DNA from: Rallus limicola
Taxonomy: Eukaryota > Chordata > Aves > Gruiformes > Rallidae
Direction of reading: 5' to 3'
NCBI GenBank assembly: GCA_022605955.1
Contig: JAKCOZ010000002.1
Location: forward strand, 72,954,783-73,018,782
Length of the DNA: 64,000 nucleotides
Under the pieces are notes generated by a model, which was not told the DNA's origin, ran no database searches, and worked only from the letters and a program-made list of their open reading frames with translations. Position 1 is the first letter of the stretch. Each line of letters opens with the position of its first letter. The translations under genes and the position numbers were made by a program. Positions 10,723 to 21,954 of this stretch are shown here, piece by piece.

Positions 10723-11549
10723 TTTTTTTTTGGTGTTTGTTTTTTACAGAAGGCATCGCTTTACTATTCTAATGGCTTACTAAATAGCTAGTGTCTAGTG
10801 TCCTGCTTTCCATGTCAGCATAACTTTCAAGTAGTTACAGTTCACAAATAAATCAGAAAAATACCATGATATGTGGTGTTCCAAAACATCTTCGAAAGAG
10901 TGTGCTTAAGTAGACTTGATTGGAAGCTCAACAGAGGGCAAAACATTTTGCAATTTCATTACATCAGCTTGCTTTAGGTTTTGAGTAGAGAATAACTTAG
11001 TCTCATAACTTTTCCCTGAACAGAAGTAAGAGGCTTTTCAGTGGCAGTACCTGACAGTGTGGACATGTATGAAAAGTTATTCTGGCAAAGCAAAGTAAGT
11101 TTTGTCCATCAGAATGACTGAGATGTATAGAAGAACATCTTGGAAACTTCTTCCTCTAACAGAGAAAGCTGTGTAAAGTTAAATAGCAATGGTAGTTTTC
11201 CACTGACTTAACCTACTTCGTCTGGAACTTCAAAGTAACCAGCTTTTTTGTACCCATTGAGATTGTTTTGGGTCTTTTCCTATAGCCATTAATTTGTACT
11301 GATACTTCACATTTCCCAGTATTTTTACATTATGGGAGGGTAAGCTGACTGGTTGGGGATGTGGCAGAAGAAGGCAAGGAGATCTTTATCATGCTACTGA
11401 ACGGTGCTGGTAGAAAAACTGGAATGCTGGCAGCTTCAGGTCACTATGCTTCTGAAGTAGCACTGGTGCTGAAACTGGAAATGTTATAATGCAAACTAGA
11501 AACAAACTACTGGCTTCAGTTTTGTTCAACTGATTAGTGCTGTCCTCAG
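10723..11549. other. Unique DNA, no gene seen
   Basis: No recognisable repeat and no frame with paired splice signals. Confidence 0.5.
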
Positions 11550-11718
11550 ATACGTATGCCAGCCAGATATGATGCACTTAAATACAAAGAGAAATATTTC
11601 CATCTTTGATGAGCCCTCATGTAAAGAAGACAAAGCATCCTCAGAGGTCACTAAACTCAAAATGTTTTCCACATTGAAAAAAATAATCAGTGGTGGTGGT
11701 TCATTTCCTCAGATTAAG
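11550..11718 (+). CDS. Candidate internal exon, unidentified protein
   Basis: A good acceptor (gctgtcctcag|A) precedes an open frame that ends at a good donor (AAG|gtaata). Residues include YVCQPDMMHLNTKRNIS, FDEPSCKEDKASSEVTK and FSTLKKIISGGGSFPQIK. The stretch is hydrophilic and lysine/serine rich, like a linker between domains. The exon starts one base before a codon and ends in phase 0, so it cannot directly follow the phase-0 candidate at 1690. I do not recognise the protein. Confidence 0.28.
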
Positions 11719-14477
11719 GTAATAGTTTTAAAGGTCCCAGATTTCTTTTTAAGAGTGTTTTCATTCATCATCCCTGGTGCGTGTTCCCTTCACTTTCTGT
11801 TTCTTTAAATAAAAATGTGGCCAACGAACAAAGGCTTTTGCTATGGATTTCCTGATTTATTTTTTCTTTTTAGCTTGCATTGGGAGGCTGGTTATTCTGT
11901 ATTGCATTTTCATTTATGATTGTAAGCAAGCCCAATTGCTGCTGAAAATAGCTCAGATATGCTTAGAACAAAAACATCAGCCAGTGGCTGAGACTCTTTC
12001 TCTTTTTTTGCAGACTCCTGCATGTGAGTTAAATTAATTTCTTGAGAACAAACCTTCATAAAGGGCTAAATAAAGAAGATCTACATATACAGAGAGTTCT
12101 TCTCTGCACTTAAGACACAGCTAAACTCGTCTGTCTGGTAAGTCATATTTTTCTTAAGCATTGTTCTTTCTTCCTGTCCTTACGACTTGCATTCTTGAGT
12201 TCCTAATTAATGTTCAGAGAAAAACAGCTTCTGTTTGCTAGCAGTTCTGCTACATACTCTGTACAAAGTACAAAGATTAATCTGCAAAGACACGATCATG
12301 TTGCTTTTGCAACTTCAAACTAGTACATATGCTTCTGTATCCTACTTTGGTATAAGTGGGGTTTTAATTGTTTATCTAAGAGTTTACTCTTAGTTTGCTT
12401 TAACAAAATCAGTAAGTTTTTAAAAGCAAAACTGGTGATTTTTCTGTTTAGAAACTGTTTACCTGTTTAGAATGTTCTGAGTTTCAGTAATTAACTCCAG
12501 AATTTATATTGCAAAGTATATTCTGTGTCAAGTCAGAGTTTAAAAATAAACTTTGCCAGCAATTCATTCATGTTTCACTGCTTGCTGGTTTCATCTTGGG
12601 TAGATAAAATAGGTTCATGTTATTCATTCCGTTTTTCTTGCTGATTTGCCTATTTCATAGGACAGTAAGAATGCTTGTCATTAGTCTTTGATAATATAAC
12701 ATGAGAGGTAATAATAATTTGATAATATTCCATTAGAGGTATTTGTGGTTTACAGAGTTTTGATTGTACTGCTTGAAACAAATCTTTGTTGATAATGAAG
12801 CATTCACTGAGTACAACCCAACCAAAAGAAGGTTTTGTCCTCTACCCCCTGTTTTCATTCTTCATTGTGACTAAAATGAAGACATTCTCTGAAAAGCACA
12901 AGATTTTTACTCCATCCGTTGGCTTTTGTGTAAGCTCTTGGCTAGCATTAAATGGCAGCCTATATATGCCTGGTCTATCTGATCACATCTGCTGTGGCGC
13001 TTTGGCTTACCACAATTACTGTATACTGACGTACTGCATGCCCTGGTTCTGCATAGTTCATTGTGCAGGCTTTGCTATAGCTCTAACATGAGTTTATTTT
13101 AAAAATAAATTGAAAACCCACGTCATATATAAAGGTAGTTGTATGTTTAATGTAAAGAAGTAGTTATGCATTACATTTTCATAGGAAAAAAAAAGTAAAA
13201 ATCAGTGCTTTTACATAAAAGCTGTTTGGGAACTTTCCAGTTTGTTTAAATTTTACTAAGAAGCTTTCCAACTTTTTTAGGATAAAAAGGGAAATTCTGA
13301 AGTCTATGTATACGTTTCATAAAGTGTATCTTTTTGGCTAAAAATACAGAATTTTGTGTTAAGAAGCTTTAATTTTAATTTTCTTTAGCAGTTTTTCAGA
13401 AAAAGCAGAAACGAGTCTGGTTCAGTTGTAATGCCTGCAGTAATGTTGTATTCTGATATTTGAGAATCATGGATCTAATTCTGCTTGTTCTTCCTTACAA
13501 TAGCAGATATTGATAGTGTAATGTAGGTATCCACTTGAAACCATGGGAATATTGGTACCAGGCATACTTCGTTTCAAATGAAGCAGGTTCTTTTCTTCTC
13601 CCCTCCCTCCCCCCCACCTTTTTAATAGAATTCTATTTTTTTTTTGTTTAATATCTTCCCTATTCCTGTCTTGTTTTCATACATAAAGCTGCTACCCTGG
13701 TCCTGCAGATCATTCACCACTGTCCTTTACTTCCTAAGTTCTTTTGACCATACTCCAGTGGTTGCATCTGACATTGATGGTTTTCATATAAAAAGAGTTT
13801 TTTGAAAGAAAGAAGCTGAAGCTTCTGAAGGAACTTAAGACTCTTCAGAGTCCATACTGTAGTTACTGTGTTTGAACAGCGTAGAAATTTGTGTTCCCTT
13901 AACATTTCCAAAAGCCATAGCTGGAGGAGAAATTCCACAAAATTAGGCTGCATAATAGACAAAATACTTACCAAGTATTTTCAATTAAAAGCAGTTACGG
14001 AATTGTGCAAAATAAGGGCCAAGGATGGTCTATTGATGGTTATATTTTAATTCACGTAACTCTGAAGTTGCTACATAAGACCAAGTTTTCCCTTGGCACT
14101 TAATTTTTGAGTAACAGACCTGACTTACAGGAACTTGGACCTGGCATGCTAACACAACCCAAACTTTAGCAGAGTGAACTTGGCACTTAATTCAGCTAAA
14201 GGGGAGGCAATCTCAGGAGAGCAGTGGAATTTCTGTCTTTGGGTAAGTATACCTCTGTAATCACCGGGAACAAACAGTAACATTTTGTGCAGGTTTCTGC
14301 TTTTGACAGTGCGTCTTTGTTCACTTCCCAAAGGTGGTGTCTAATACAGTGAAAAAAACCCCCAACATTCTTATTTGGAAATTTCATTTTACTTAATGAT
14401 GTGGTCCCAAGGAACCCAGCAAGTCTGGAGTGGCCTAACGCTGTTGTTCGTAATTCTTTGTAAGGAATTGGTTGGCC
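11719..14477. other. Unique AT-rich DNA, no confident gene
   Basis: Acceptor-like sites occur at about 11873 (tttttctttttag) and 12014 (ctctttttttgcag). The frame after the first carries KQAQLLLKIAQICLEQKH before a stop at about 12037, but no donor fits it. 12786-13091 is an open frame of poor composition. Confidence 0.4.
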
Positions 14478-15107
14478 TTTCAGAAGGCCAACCACATCCC
14501 TGGGCTGCATCAAAAACAGTGTGACCAGCAGGTTGAGGGAGGTGATTCTCCCCTTCTCCTCTGCTCTTGTGAGACCCCCACCTGAAATACTGCATCCAGG
14601 TCTGGGGTCCTCAGTACAGGAAAGGCATAGAACTGTTGGAGTGAGTCCAGAGGAGGCCACAAAGATTGATCAAGGGGGCTGGAGCACCTCTCCTGTGAAG
14701 GCAGGCTGTGAGAGTTGGGCTTGTTCAGCTTAGAGAAGAGAAGGCTCCAGTGAGACCTAATTATGGCCTACCAATACTTAAAGGAATCCTACAGGAAAGT
14801 AGGAGAGGGGCTGTTCACCAGGGAATGCAGTGATAGGTCAAGGGTTAATGGCTTCAAGCTGAAAGACAGCAGGGTTAGATTAGAGATTTAAGAAGAAATT
14901 CTTTACTATGAGAGTGGTGAGGCACTGGCTGGTGTCCAGAGAGGCTGTGGAAGCTCCATCCCTGTGGACATTCAAGGCCAGGTTGGATGGGGCTTTGGAC
15001 AGCCTGGTCTAGTGAGGCTGTCCCTGCCCGTGGCGGAGACGTTGAAACTAGATGAACTTGGAGATCCCTTCCAACCCAAAGCATTCTATTATTCTATGAT
15101 TCTACGA
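14478..15107 (+). mobile_element. CR1 LINE 3' fragment
   Basis: Starts in the ORF2 C-terminal region (gggctgcatcaaaaacagtg, gtgaccagcaggttgaggga) with several frameshifts. The 3' UTR has gaagaaattctttactatga and ctggtctagtgaggctgtcc, and the tail is attctattattctatgattc. The minus-strand open frames over it are antisense shadows. Confidence 0.95.
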
Positions 15108-18100
15108 CTAAAGGCTCACTTGGAACAACTTAGGTTACACAAATATGCTTCCCTCGTATTGTCTTCATATTGTCTTTGCAAACTCAAATGGAGGGTGGAG
15201 GGAGGAAAGTGTATTTGATCAGAATGTTTAGAAAATGTTTCCTTCTTGCCAGAATAAGTGTTTTGCAGACAATGTGCATTGCTACTGAACTGTTACTTAG
15301 AGAAACAGTAGCTTGCAATAGCTTGGATTTCATGTCAGAAGCTTCATGCTGATAAAGATCTGAAATTAATGTGCTGTTTTGATGACAGTGCATCTGTTTT
15401 GCTTCCACTGCATGGTCTGTTTTCCATTTACAGAACTAGATATTATGGTATCTCTTCTGTATGGGATTCTCATCCACAGGCAGAATTCCCAAGTGACAGG
15501 ATTATATCAGCAGGTCATAGTAATATGTTGAAACTGCCTGGGTTTAATATTTAACAATGCCAGAGAGGAAGAGCGTTTGGAAAGCTGGAGAGTAAGAACT
15601 GGTGATAGAGGGAATTAGTCTGAGTGAAAGGCTGTCACACAGGTGCTCTTCCTTGCCTTAGCCCCAGATGGGGGACGCACCAAACTGGAGTTGCTGAGTG
15701 TGTGTATATCGTCGTGTGAAACCGATGAGATGTGCCTGTTACCTGCCCATGTGCTGTTCTCAAATGGCAATAGATAACTCTGGGAAAGGTCTGTGATACG
15801 ATTCTTTGTGTAACTAGCTTCCAGAGAGGGGTGCAGTTGTTACGGGGTCCTGGTTAGCTCCTGTCTGCAGTACTGAAAGATGGCAATGCCCCGTTACCAG
15901 CTCTGGGCTTTAGGCTGTACTCTGACCTTCTTTCTGATAGATCGAGATGAACTAGGAACTGGCAGGATTCCCAGATTCTCACAGTAGCCTTTGCTCATCA
16001 TCATTGACCTACGGTTTGGGGGAAGAGGATAAGATTAATTGCTTCATTAATAATCAAGTATAGCAGTGAGCACCTTCTGTCAGGATTACAAATTTTAACT
16101 GCAATGTCTAAGCTTTTAGTTGCTTTAATGTTTCTTTTTAAAACCCTGTGTCTCTTGAGATAAGTGTTTTTCAGATTCTGCAGCCTCAAAAGTATTAATT
16201 CCCATCTTTAAAAAAATCAATGTAAAGGTTGACAGTCAAAAGCAGATATTTTTTGCGTATGAAACATACAGGAGTGGTTTAATTTTCACTTCCACCTCAA
16301 GCTCTGAGATTCATTTGACCCTAACTTGTGTTTGAGTTTCAGTGATAGTGTTTTGGTAATTAAGTTGCACGATACATAGTAATAATTTTCCTGTTTATCC
16401 ACCTGTATGCTTGTGCTGTAAAGACAAAGGCATGCTTATGCATCTTCCTAAGTAAGCACTTAACGATATATCTAATAAGTATGCTTTCATTTGTTTTCAA
16501 GGAGGCTCACATAAGGCATTACCTGCTTATGTTTGTAAGACTGAATTTGTCTCTGTATATTAGTGGCTTAAGAGTTAGTGTGTTTCCTTAGTGGCTGATT
16601 TGTCTCTAAATGTTTAATACTGTTTAGAAGGCTGTGTTGTCCTTACTGCTGGAAGCAGCTTGAGCACTTAGGCTGCTTCCACACTTGAGACCGTGAATGA
16701 CTCATTCCACAGAAAGGGTGGTTTTTTTATTTCCCTGTAAAAAGCCTAATCATTTAGTATAAATTAATCAAAAAAAGCTACTAACCAGGTACAAAGGAGA
16801 CTCATAACATGAATAACTTTCCTAGTCTGTGCAAAACCAACAGGTGACACATATAGTAGTGGCTGCATCCCATGAAAGCTTAGAAGTGTGAGTGGTAAGT
16901 TCCTGCATGCAAGAAGCCTCTTGACTTGGGAAGTGCTCTGTGAGGCAGCTGTATAGGATTCACTTAGCTGTGTGAGTCATATCAATAGCTCTAGTTGAAC
17001 TAAGAGGAGAGATGCAACTGGATGCAGCTGAAACGCCTGTGCAACCTTGAATCTCTCCCAGGTCTCTGGGTCTTCTGAAAAGCAGCTGATTTAAGTCAAA
17101 GGAAGTATAAGTGACAACAGTGGAGATGACGGCATCTTAATTAGATATTTGCTATTTATCTTATTTACATCCTGGGAGGGAAGGAAGCAGAGGAGGTAAG
17201 GATGGGAAGATAAGTTGTGTGACTATGTGAAGGGATAGTTGATTTGGAAAGCCAGTTCCTTGGTTTTGATAACACCTAGTCTTTCAGTACAGTTGAGTTC
17301 TTATCAGTAGAAGGAATTTTTCAATAGCTTTTGCAGCCTTCAATATATAGAATTAGCTAATTGATTTTTCCACAGTAATGGTTAGCCAAATACCACTTTG
17401 TACCGATACCTCTCAGAGTAGCAAACAGTAATACATTCACACAGTGCTTTACCAGTAACAGCTTTGTATGAAATGAAAGATGCTTTATTGAAATTGAGCA
17501 GATATACAGTGTAATCTACTGTTTGAACTGGAATTCTATTTTGTCTTAAGGGTGATGCTTCTGAAAAGCACCATCATCAGCTGCCCACTTAAAAAATAAA
17601 AAAGCTTGGAATTCAAAGGCTCAAAAAATGCAACTAGGCAAACATGTCTGAACTCCTACAGAGCATGTAAATGTACTGCAGATGGGCTGTACTGGCTCAC
17701 TTTGAGCTCCAGAACCTGAGGTCCAGGCACATTTATATATACTAATGGCAAAGGTTGCTCTACACCAACTTCCCCACCCTTCTCTGGACTTCACCTCCTT
17801 TATATGAATAGGATAAACTTAAATCCACTGATGTGGAAGCATTTGTTGTCTCTTGGTTTGTAGCAGCTGACCACACGGTGGTTTTCTAGCAAAACACTTA
17901 AGTGACAGGTGGCAGGTCAGCATGGTGTTGATCTGTCTTCCTGTGATCTTGGAAGCCTCATCCAAATGACTTGCAGTGCCTCAATTTCTGTAGTGGATCT
18001 GCCAAACGTTTTCTTGTAAAACCAAGTGATTGGTCAAACATTTTTACCTGTCTGTATGTGTATTAAAATACATATAGTAGTAATAAGGAATGGGTAGAAC

Positions 18101-20103
18101 AGCTGAAATGACCCATGAGCAGGCTGCTTATCAGAATTTGAACAAAACCTGTCAACTTGTTTCAGATTGAAGATGCTGTTATGTGACATTGGTAAGGAAC
18201 ATGCATTTGTTAAATTTTTAGATCTTTGTATTAATTGGGTCCAGGTAGAATGAGAAGCAGTGGTGTCTAAATAAAGCTCTGAATTTTGAAGTCTGATCCA
18301 GTGTTAGCAATAGTATATAGAGCGTTCAAGTGGCCGTCAAATCCATGTCTCTCCAATTTAGTTGCTAGACCAAAAGATTTATTTATAGTTATAAAACTGT
18401 TTCCAATGGAAATCTGGGCTGCTTTGAGTTAACTCCTTTACAGGCCAGCAAACAAAACAGTGCAAATTTGCAAGACCTTTGAGTCATCTGGCTGAACTAT
18501 TTATTAGAAAATGTTATTTCATAACTTGTCTGTCAATTAGCTGGCAAAGCAGAGTGACCCAGACAAAGGCTGTTCTTATTCTTAAGGCTTTAAAAGCTTC
18601 ATGTAAGTGTCTGGGCATATTGAACCCTCACAAACAGCTGCTACTATGCACTTTAAGAATACTTGAGTATTCAGGGTTACAAGCTCTGTCTACCTTTCTG
18701 ATCATGTGACCCAGTGTTTAGTTTGATCTTTGAGGATGAATAAACATTGACAAAATCAATAGGACATGGACAAAATGTTTGTTGGTGGAGAATCGCACTG
18801 AGTGATAGGTAGTGTAAGCTATTTTAAATGTTATTTTCCTGGGGTTTAATGACACCAAATGCCAGCTTTAGACATTTGCATAAATCACTGCATTAGATTG
18901 TGGAAAAAGTTTAGACTGATTAAGAATTCTAAATTTGTTTTTCTTTTGAGCTTTCAGGATTATTTTTTCCAGCAACCAGAGATGCAATTTCCTTGACTGC
19001 GTGCACCTCACCAAATACCAATGAGGCAGGTTTTATAGCCAGTATCTCTCTGCAGAAAGAGAGCATCTTTCCCATCTGTTATACAAGTAATAATATTGGG
19101 ATGCATCACTTAATAAATTCAACCCCCTGAATCCTTCATAAGTAACACCTCTAATTGTGGCAGGCTTGGCACTGAATGAGACTTTGTTTTGTTGAAGTGC
19201 TGGAGTTCTTGCACTCAGTTTTGTTCATGTTCTCCCCCTTTCTGTTTCTCATTTGGTGCTCTCTTGCATCCATTGGAGCTACATGAAAGCTGTTACAGCC
19301 AGGTGCGTTATCATTCACAGTGGCAGCAGGCTGTGTTCTACACTCAGAGAGGAAATCTCAGCAGAATTAAAAATATAGTGCTGGCATGAAGTGGGTGCAC
19401 CTCATCTATGCATTATTTTTTCTGTCAGTAACTTTGCTGTGTGTAAACCTTACTGTTTTCATTTCCCTTTGTAACTACAGCATCTTAAGTGGATGTGTTT
19501 GATGTATAGTTCTTTCTCTGTTGTTACCAATGTGTAATTTCACAATTGCCAATAACTTTCTTCTTCTATTGCATGAATTATACACTGTAATACTTCAGGC
19601 TTTTAAATTCCTTTCTGAAAACTCACATGCAGTTAACTCTTCCTCAAGTAAGGAAGAAAAAAAATGATTGCATGGCTTAACTTTTCATTAAATTCTTTAC
19701 TGAGAAACTCTGATATCGATCTTCTAAATGCACTTTGAAGTCAGTGGAAATGCACTGATTCTGGCATAGTTACTCAAACAATACAGAAATTTTTGCATCC
19801 CTTACATAAAACTGATTAAAATAATTCTTGGAAATCTGTGGCAATACACAATTAAGGAAAAGTACATCCTCTCTGTCACTGCTGTAAAACAAAGAAAACC
19901 AGTAAGGTCTTGTTTAGGCAGTACCAAGTGTAAGGAAGCAGTGATGGTAGCCCTGGCACTGAGAGCTACTAGAGCTAATAATCAAAGTCAGGATTGCTAA
20001 GCATAACCATGCAAAGCAGTGTCCTGCCTTGGGCAAGTGGACAAATAAAGGAAAATGCTCCAAGTTCAGTGTAAGACCATTTGGTTTAGACCATGGTAGC
20101 TGG
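15108..20103. other. Long unique AT-rich stretch, no gene seen
   Basis: About 5 kb without a recognisable repeat or convincing exon on either strand. The short frames at 16001, 18479 and 19189 are unremarkable. It reads as intron or intergenic DNA. Confidence 0.5.
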
Positions 20104-20874
20104 CTTGGCCCTTCAGATGAGATTTAACAAGAGCAAGGGTAGGGTCTGGCATCGGGGGAGGAACAACCCCAGGTACCAGTATAGGTTGGGGACTGGCCTG
20201 TGGGAGAGCAGCGTAGTTGAGAGGGATGTGGGGGTCCTGGGTGACATCAGGATGACCATGAGCCAGCAATGTGCCCCCATGGCTAAGAAGCCCAATGGCG
20301 TCCTGGGCTGTGATTAGTAGGGCAAGAGAGGTCCTTCTCCCCCTCTACTCTGCCCTGATGAGACCACACCTGGACTACTGGGTCCAGTTCTGGGCCCCTC
20401 TGCTCAAGGAGGACACAGGACTCCTTGAAAGAGTACAGCACAGGGCCACCAGGATGATGAAGGGAGTGGAACACCTTCCTCATGAGGAGAGGCTGAGGGA
20501 GCTGGACCTCTTTAGCTTGGAGAAGAGGAGACTGAGGGGTGACCTTATTCATGGTTATGAATATGTAAAGGATGAGAGTCAGGAGGAAAGAGCCAGGCTC
20601 TGCTCAGGGATGGCCAGAGACAGGACAAGGGGCACCGGGTGCAAGCTGGAGCAGAGGAAGTTCCATGGGAATATAAGGAGCAACTTTTTTCCCTGTGAGG
20701 GTGACAGAGCCCTGGGACAGGCTGCCCAGAGAGGCTGTGGAGTCTCCTTCTCTGGAGACATTCAAACCCTGGATGTGTTCCTGTGGGATTTAGTCTGGGT
20801 GATCCTGCTTTGGCAGGGGGGTTGGACTAGATGATCTTTGGAGGTCCCTTCCAACTCCTCAGGTTCTGTGATTC
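20104..20874 (+). mobile_element. CR1 LINE, ORF2 C-terminus plus 3' UTR
   Basis: Two overlapping frames together cover the ORF2 C-terminus. The first has RFNKSKGRVWHRGRNNPRYQ and [19 protein letters not shown] frameshift near 20310 moves to the second, with [33 protein letters not shown] and [12 protein letters not shown] later frameshift after ALGQAAQ loses the authentic end. The 3' UTR (gctttggcaggggggttgga) places it in the same subfamily as 3969 and 21281. This is one of the longer CR1 copies here. Confidence 0.96.
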
Positions 20875-21280
20875 AGATACAGCTGTGCTACTAACCTGAA
20901 CCGTAATATGTCAAAACTTAGTTTTTCAGTCAGTTCTTTGACAGCTTCTTGCACTTTATGCTGTTATTGGCTAAATGGCATTGCCTCTGACACTGATAAA
21001 GGTCACTGTGATTATTCCCTGTATAGCGTCTGTGGTCTAGAGGAGAATTGCTCTATTCCATAAAAAAGCAAGGAATGAGAAATCATGTTACTTCAAATTA
21101 GAGACAAAGGGAATTGCTAACCAAAGATCTCTGCATTTTAATTAATACATGTTTTGACTGTACACAATGTGTGGGGAATCGATCAGCCTAAAGAACAGAT
21201 TACAGCACATACAAGCCTAGGCTGCTCGTTTCTGCCCAATCCAGGCAAGTAATGAGAACACAGGGTTTATGGTAGAGTAG

Positions 21281-21954
21281 CAATTTGGTCGTTGATGACA
21301 GGTTGGCTATGAGCAAGCAGTGTGCCCTGGTGGCCAAGAAAGCCAATGGGATCCTGGGGTGCATCAGGAAGAGTGTGTCCAGCAGGTCGAAGGAGGTGAT
21401 CCTCCCCCTCTACTCTGCGTTGGTCAGGCCCCACCTGGAGTACTGTGTCCAGTTCTGGGCCCCCTGGTATAAAAAAGACAGGGACCTTCTGGAGAGAGTC
21501 CAGAGAAGGGCGACAAAGTTGATTAGGGGCCTGGAACATCTACCCTACGAGGAAAGGCTGAGTGAGCTGGGGCTGTTCAGCCTGGAAAAAAGAAGACTTA
21601 GGGGGGACCTAATTAATGTCTATAAATATCTTAGACATGGGTTGCAGGGGGAATTGGACAGCCCCTTTTCAGTGGTCTGTGGGGACAGGACTAGGGGCAA
21701 TGGCTTTAAGCTAGAGCATAGGAAGTTCCGCACCAACATGCGGAAGAACTTTTTCACAGTGAGGGTGACGGAGCAGTGGAATAGGCTGCCCAGGGAGGTG
21801 GTGGAGTCTCCTTCTCTGGAGATATTCAAGTCTCGTCTGGACGCCTATCTATGTAGTATGAGATAGGGAGCCTGCTTTGGCAGGGGGGTTGGACCCGATG
21901 ATCTCTTGAGGTCCCTTCCAACCCCTAAGATTCTGTGATTCTGTGATTCTGTGA
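21281..21954 (+). mobile_element. CR1 LINE, best-preserved copy
   Basis: A single frame (21285-21866, about 193 codons) runs without a stop through the ORF2 C-terminal region to its natural stop: [114 protein letters not shown]. The 3' UTR and a three-unit octamer tail (gattctgtgattctgtga...) follow. The endonuclease and reverse transcriptase catalytic parts are absent through 5' truncation, so it cannot move by itself. The intact frame suggests a relatively recent insertion. It is not a host gene. Confidence 0.97.

Noticed and set aside
14196..14660. 154-codon minus-strand open frame
   Set aside because: Mostly antisense to the CR1 at 14478 plus unique flank; no protein-like domain and no matching signals.
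20271..20834. Long plus-strand open frame (about 187 codons) that could be taken for a gene
   Set aside because: It encodes CR1 ORF2 C-terminal motifs ([22 protein letters not shown]); it is part of the LINE copy.
21285..21866. About 193-codon open frame, the longest in the window
   Set aside because: CR1 ORF2 C-terminus; no host function inferred.
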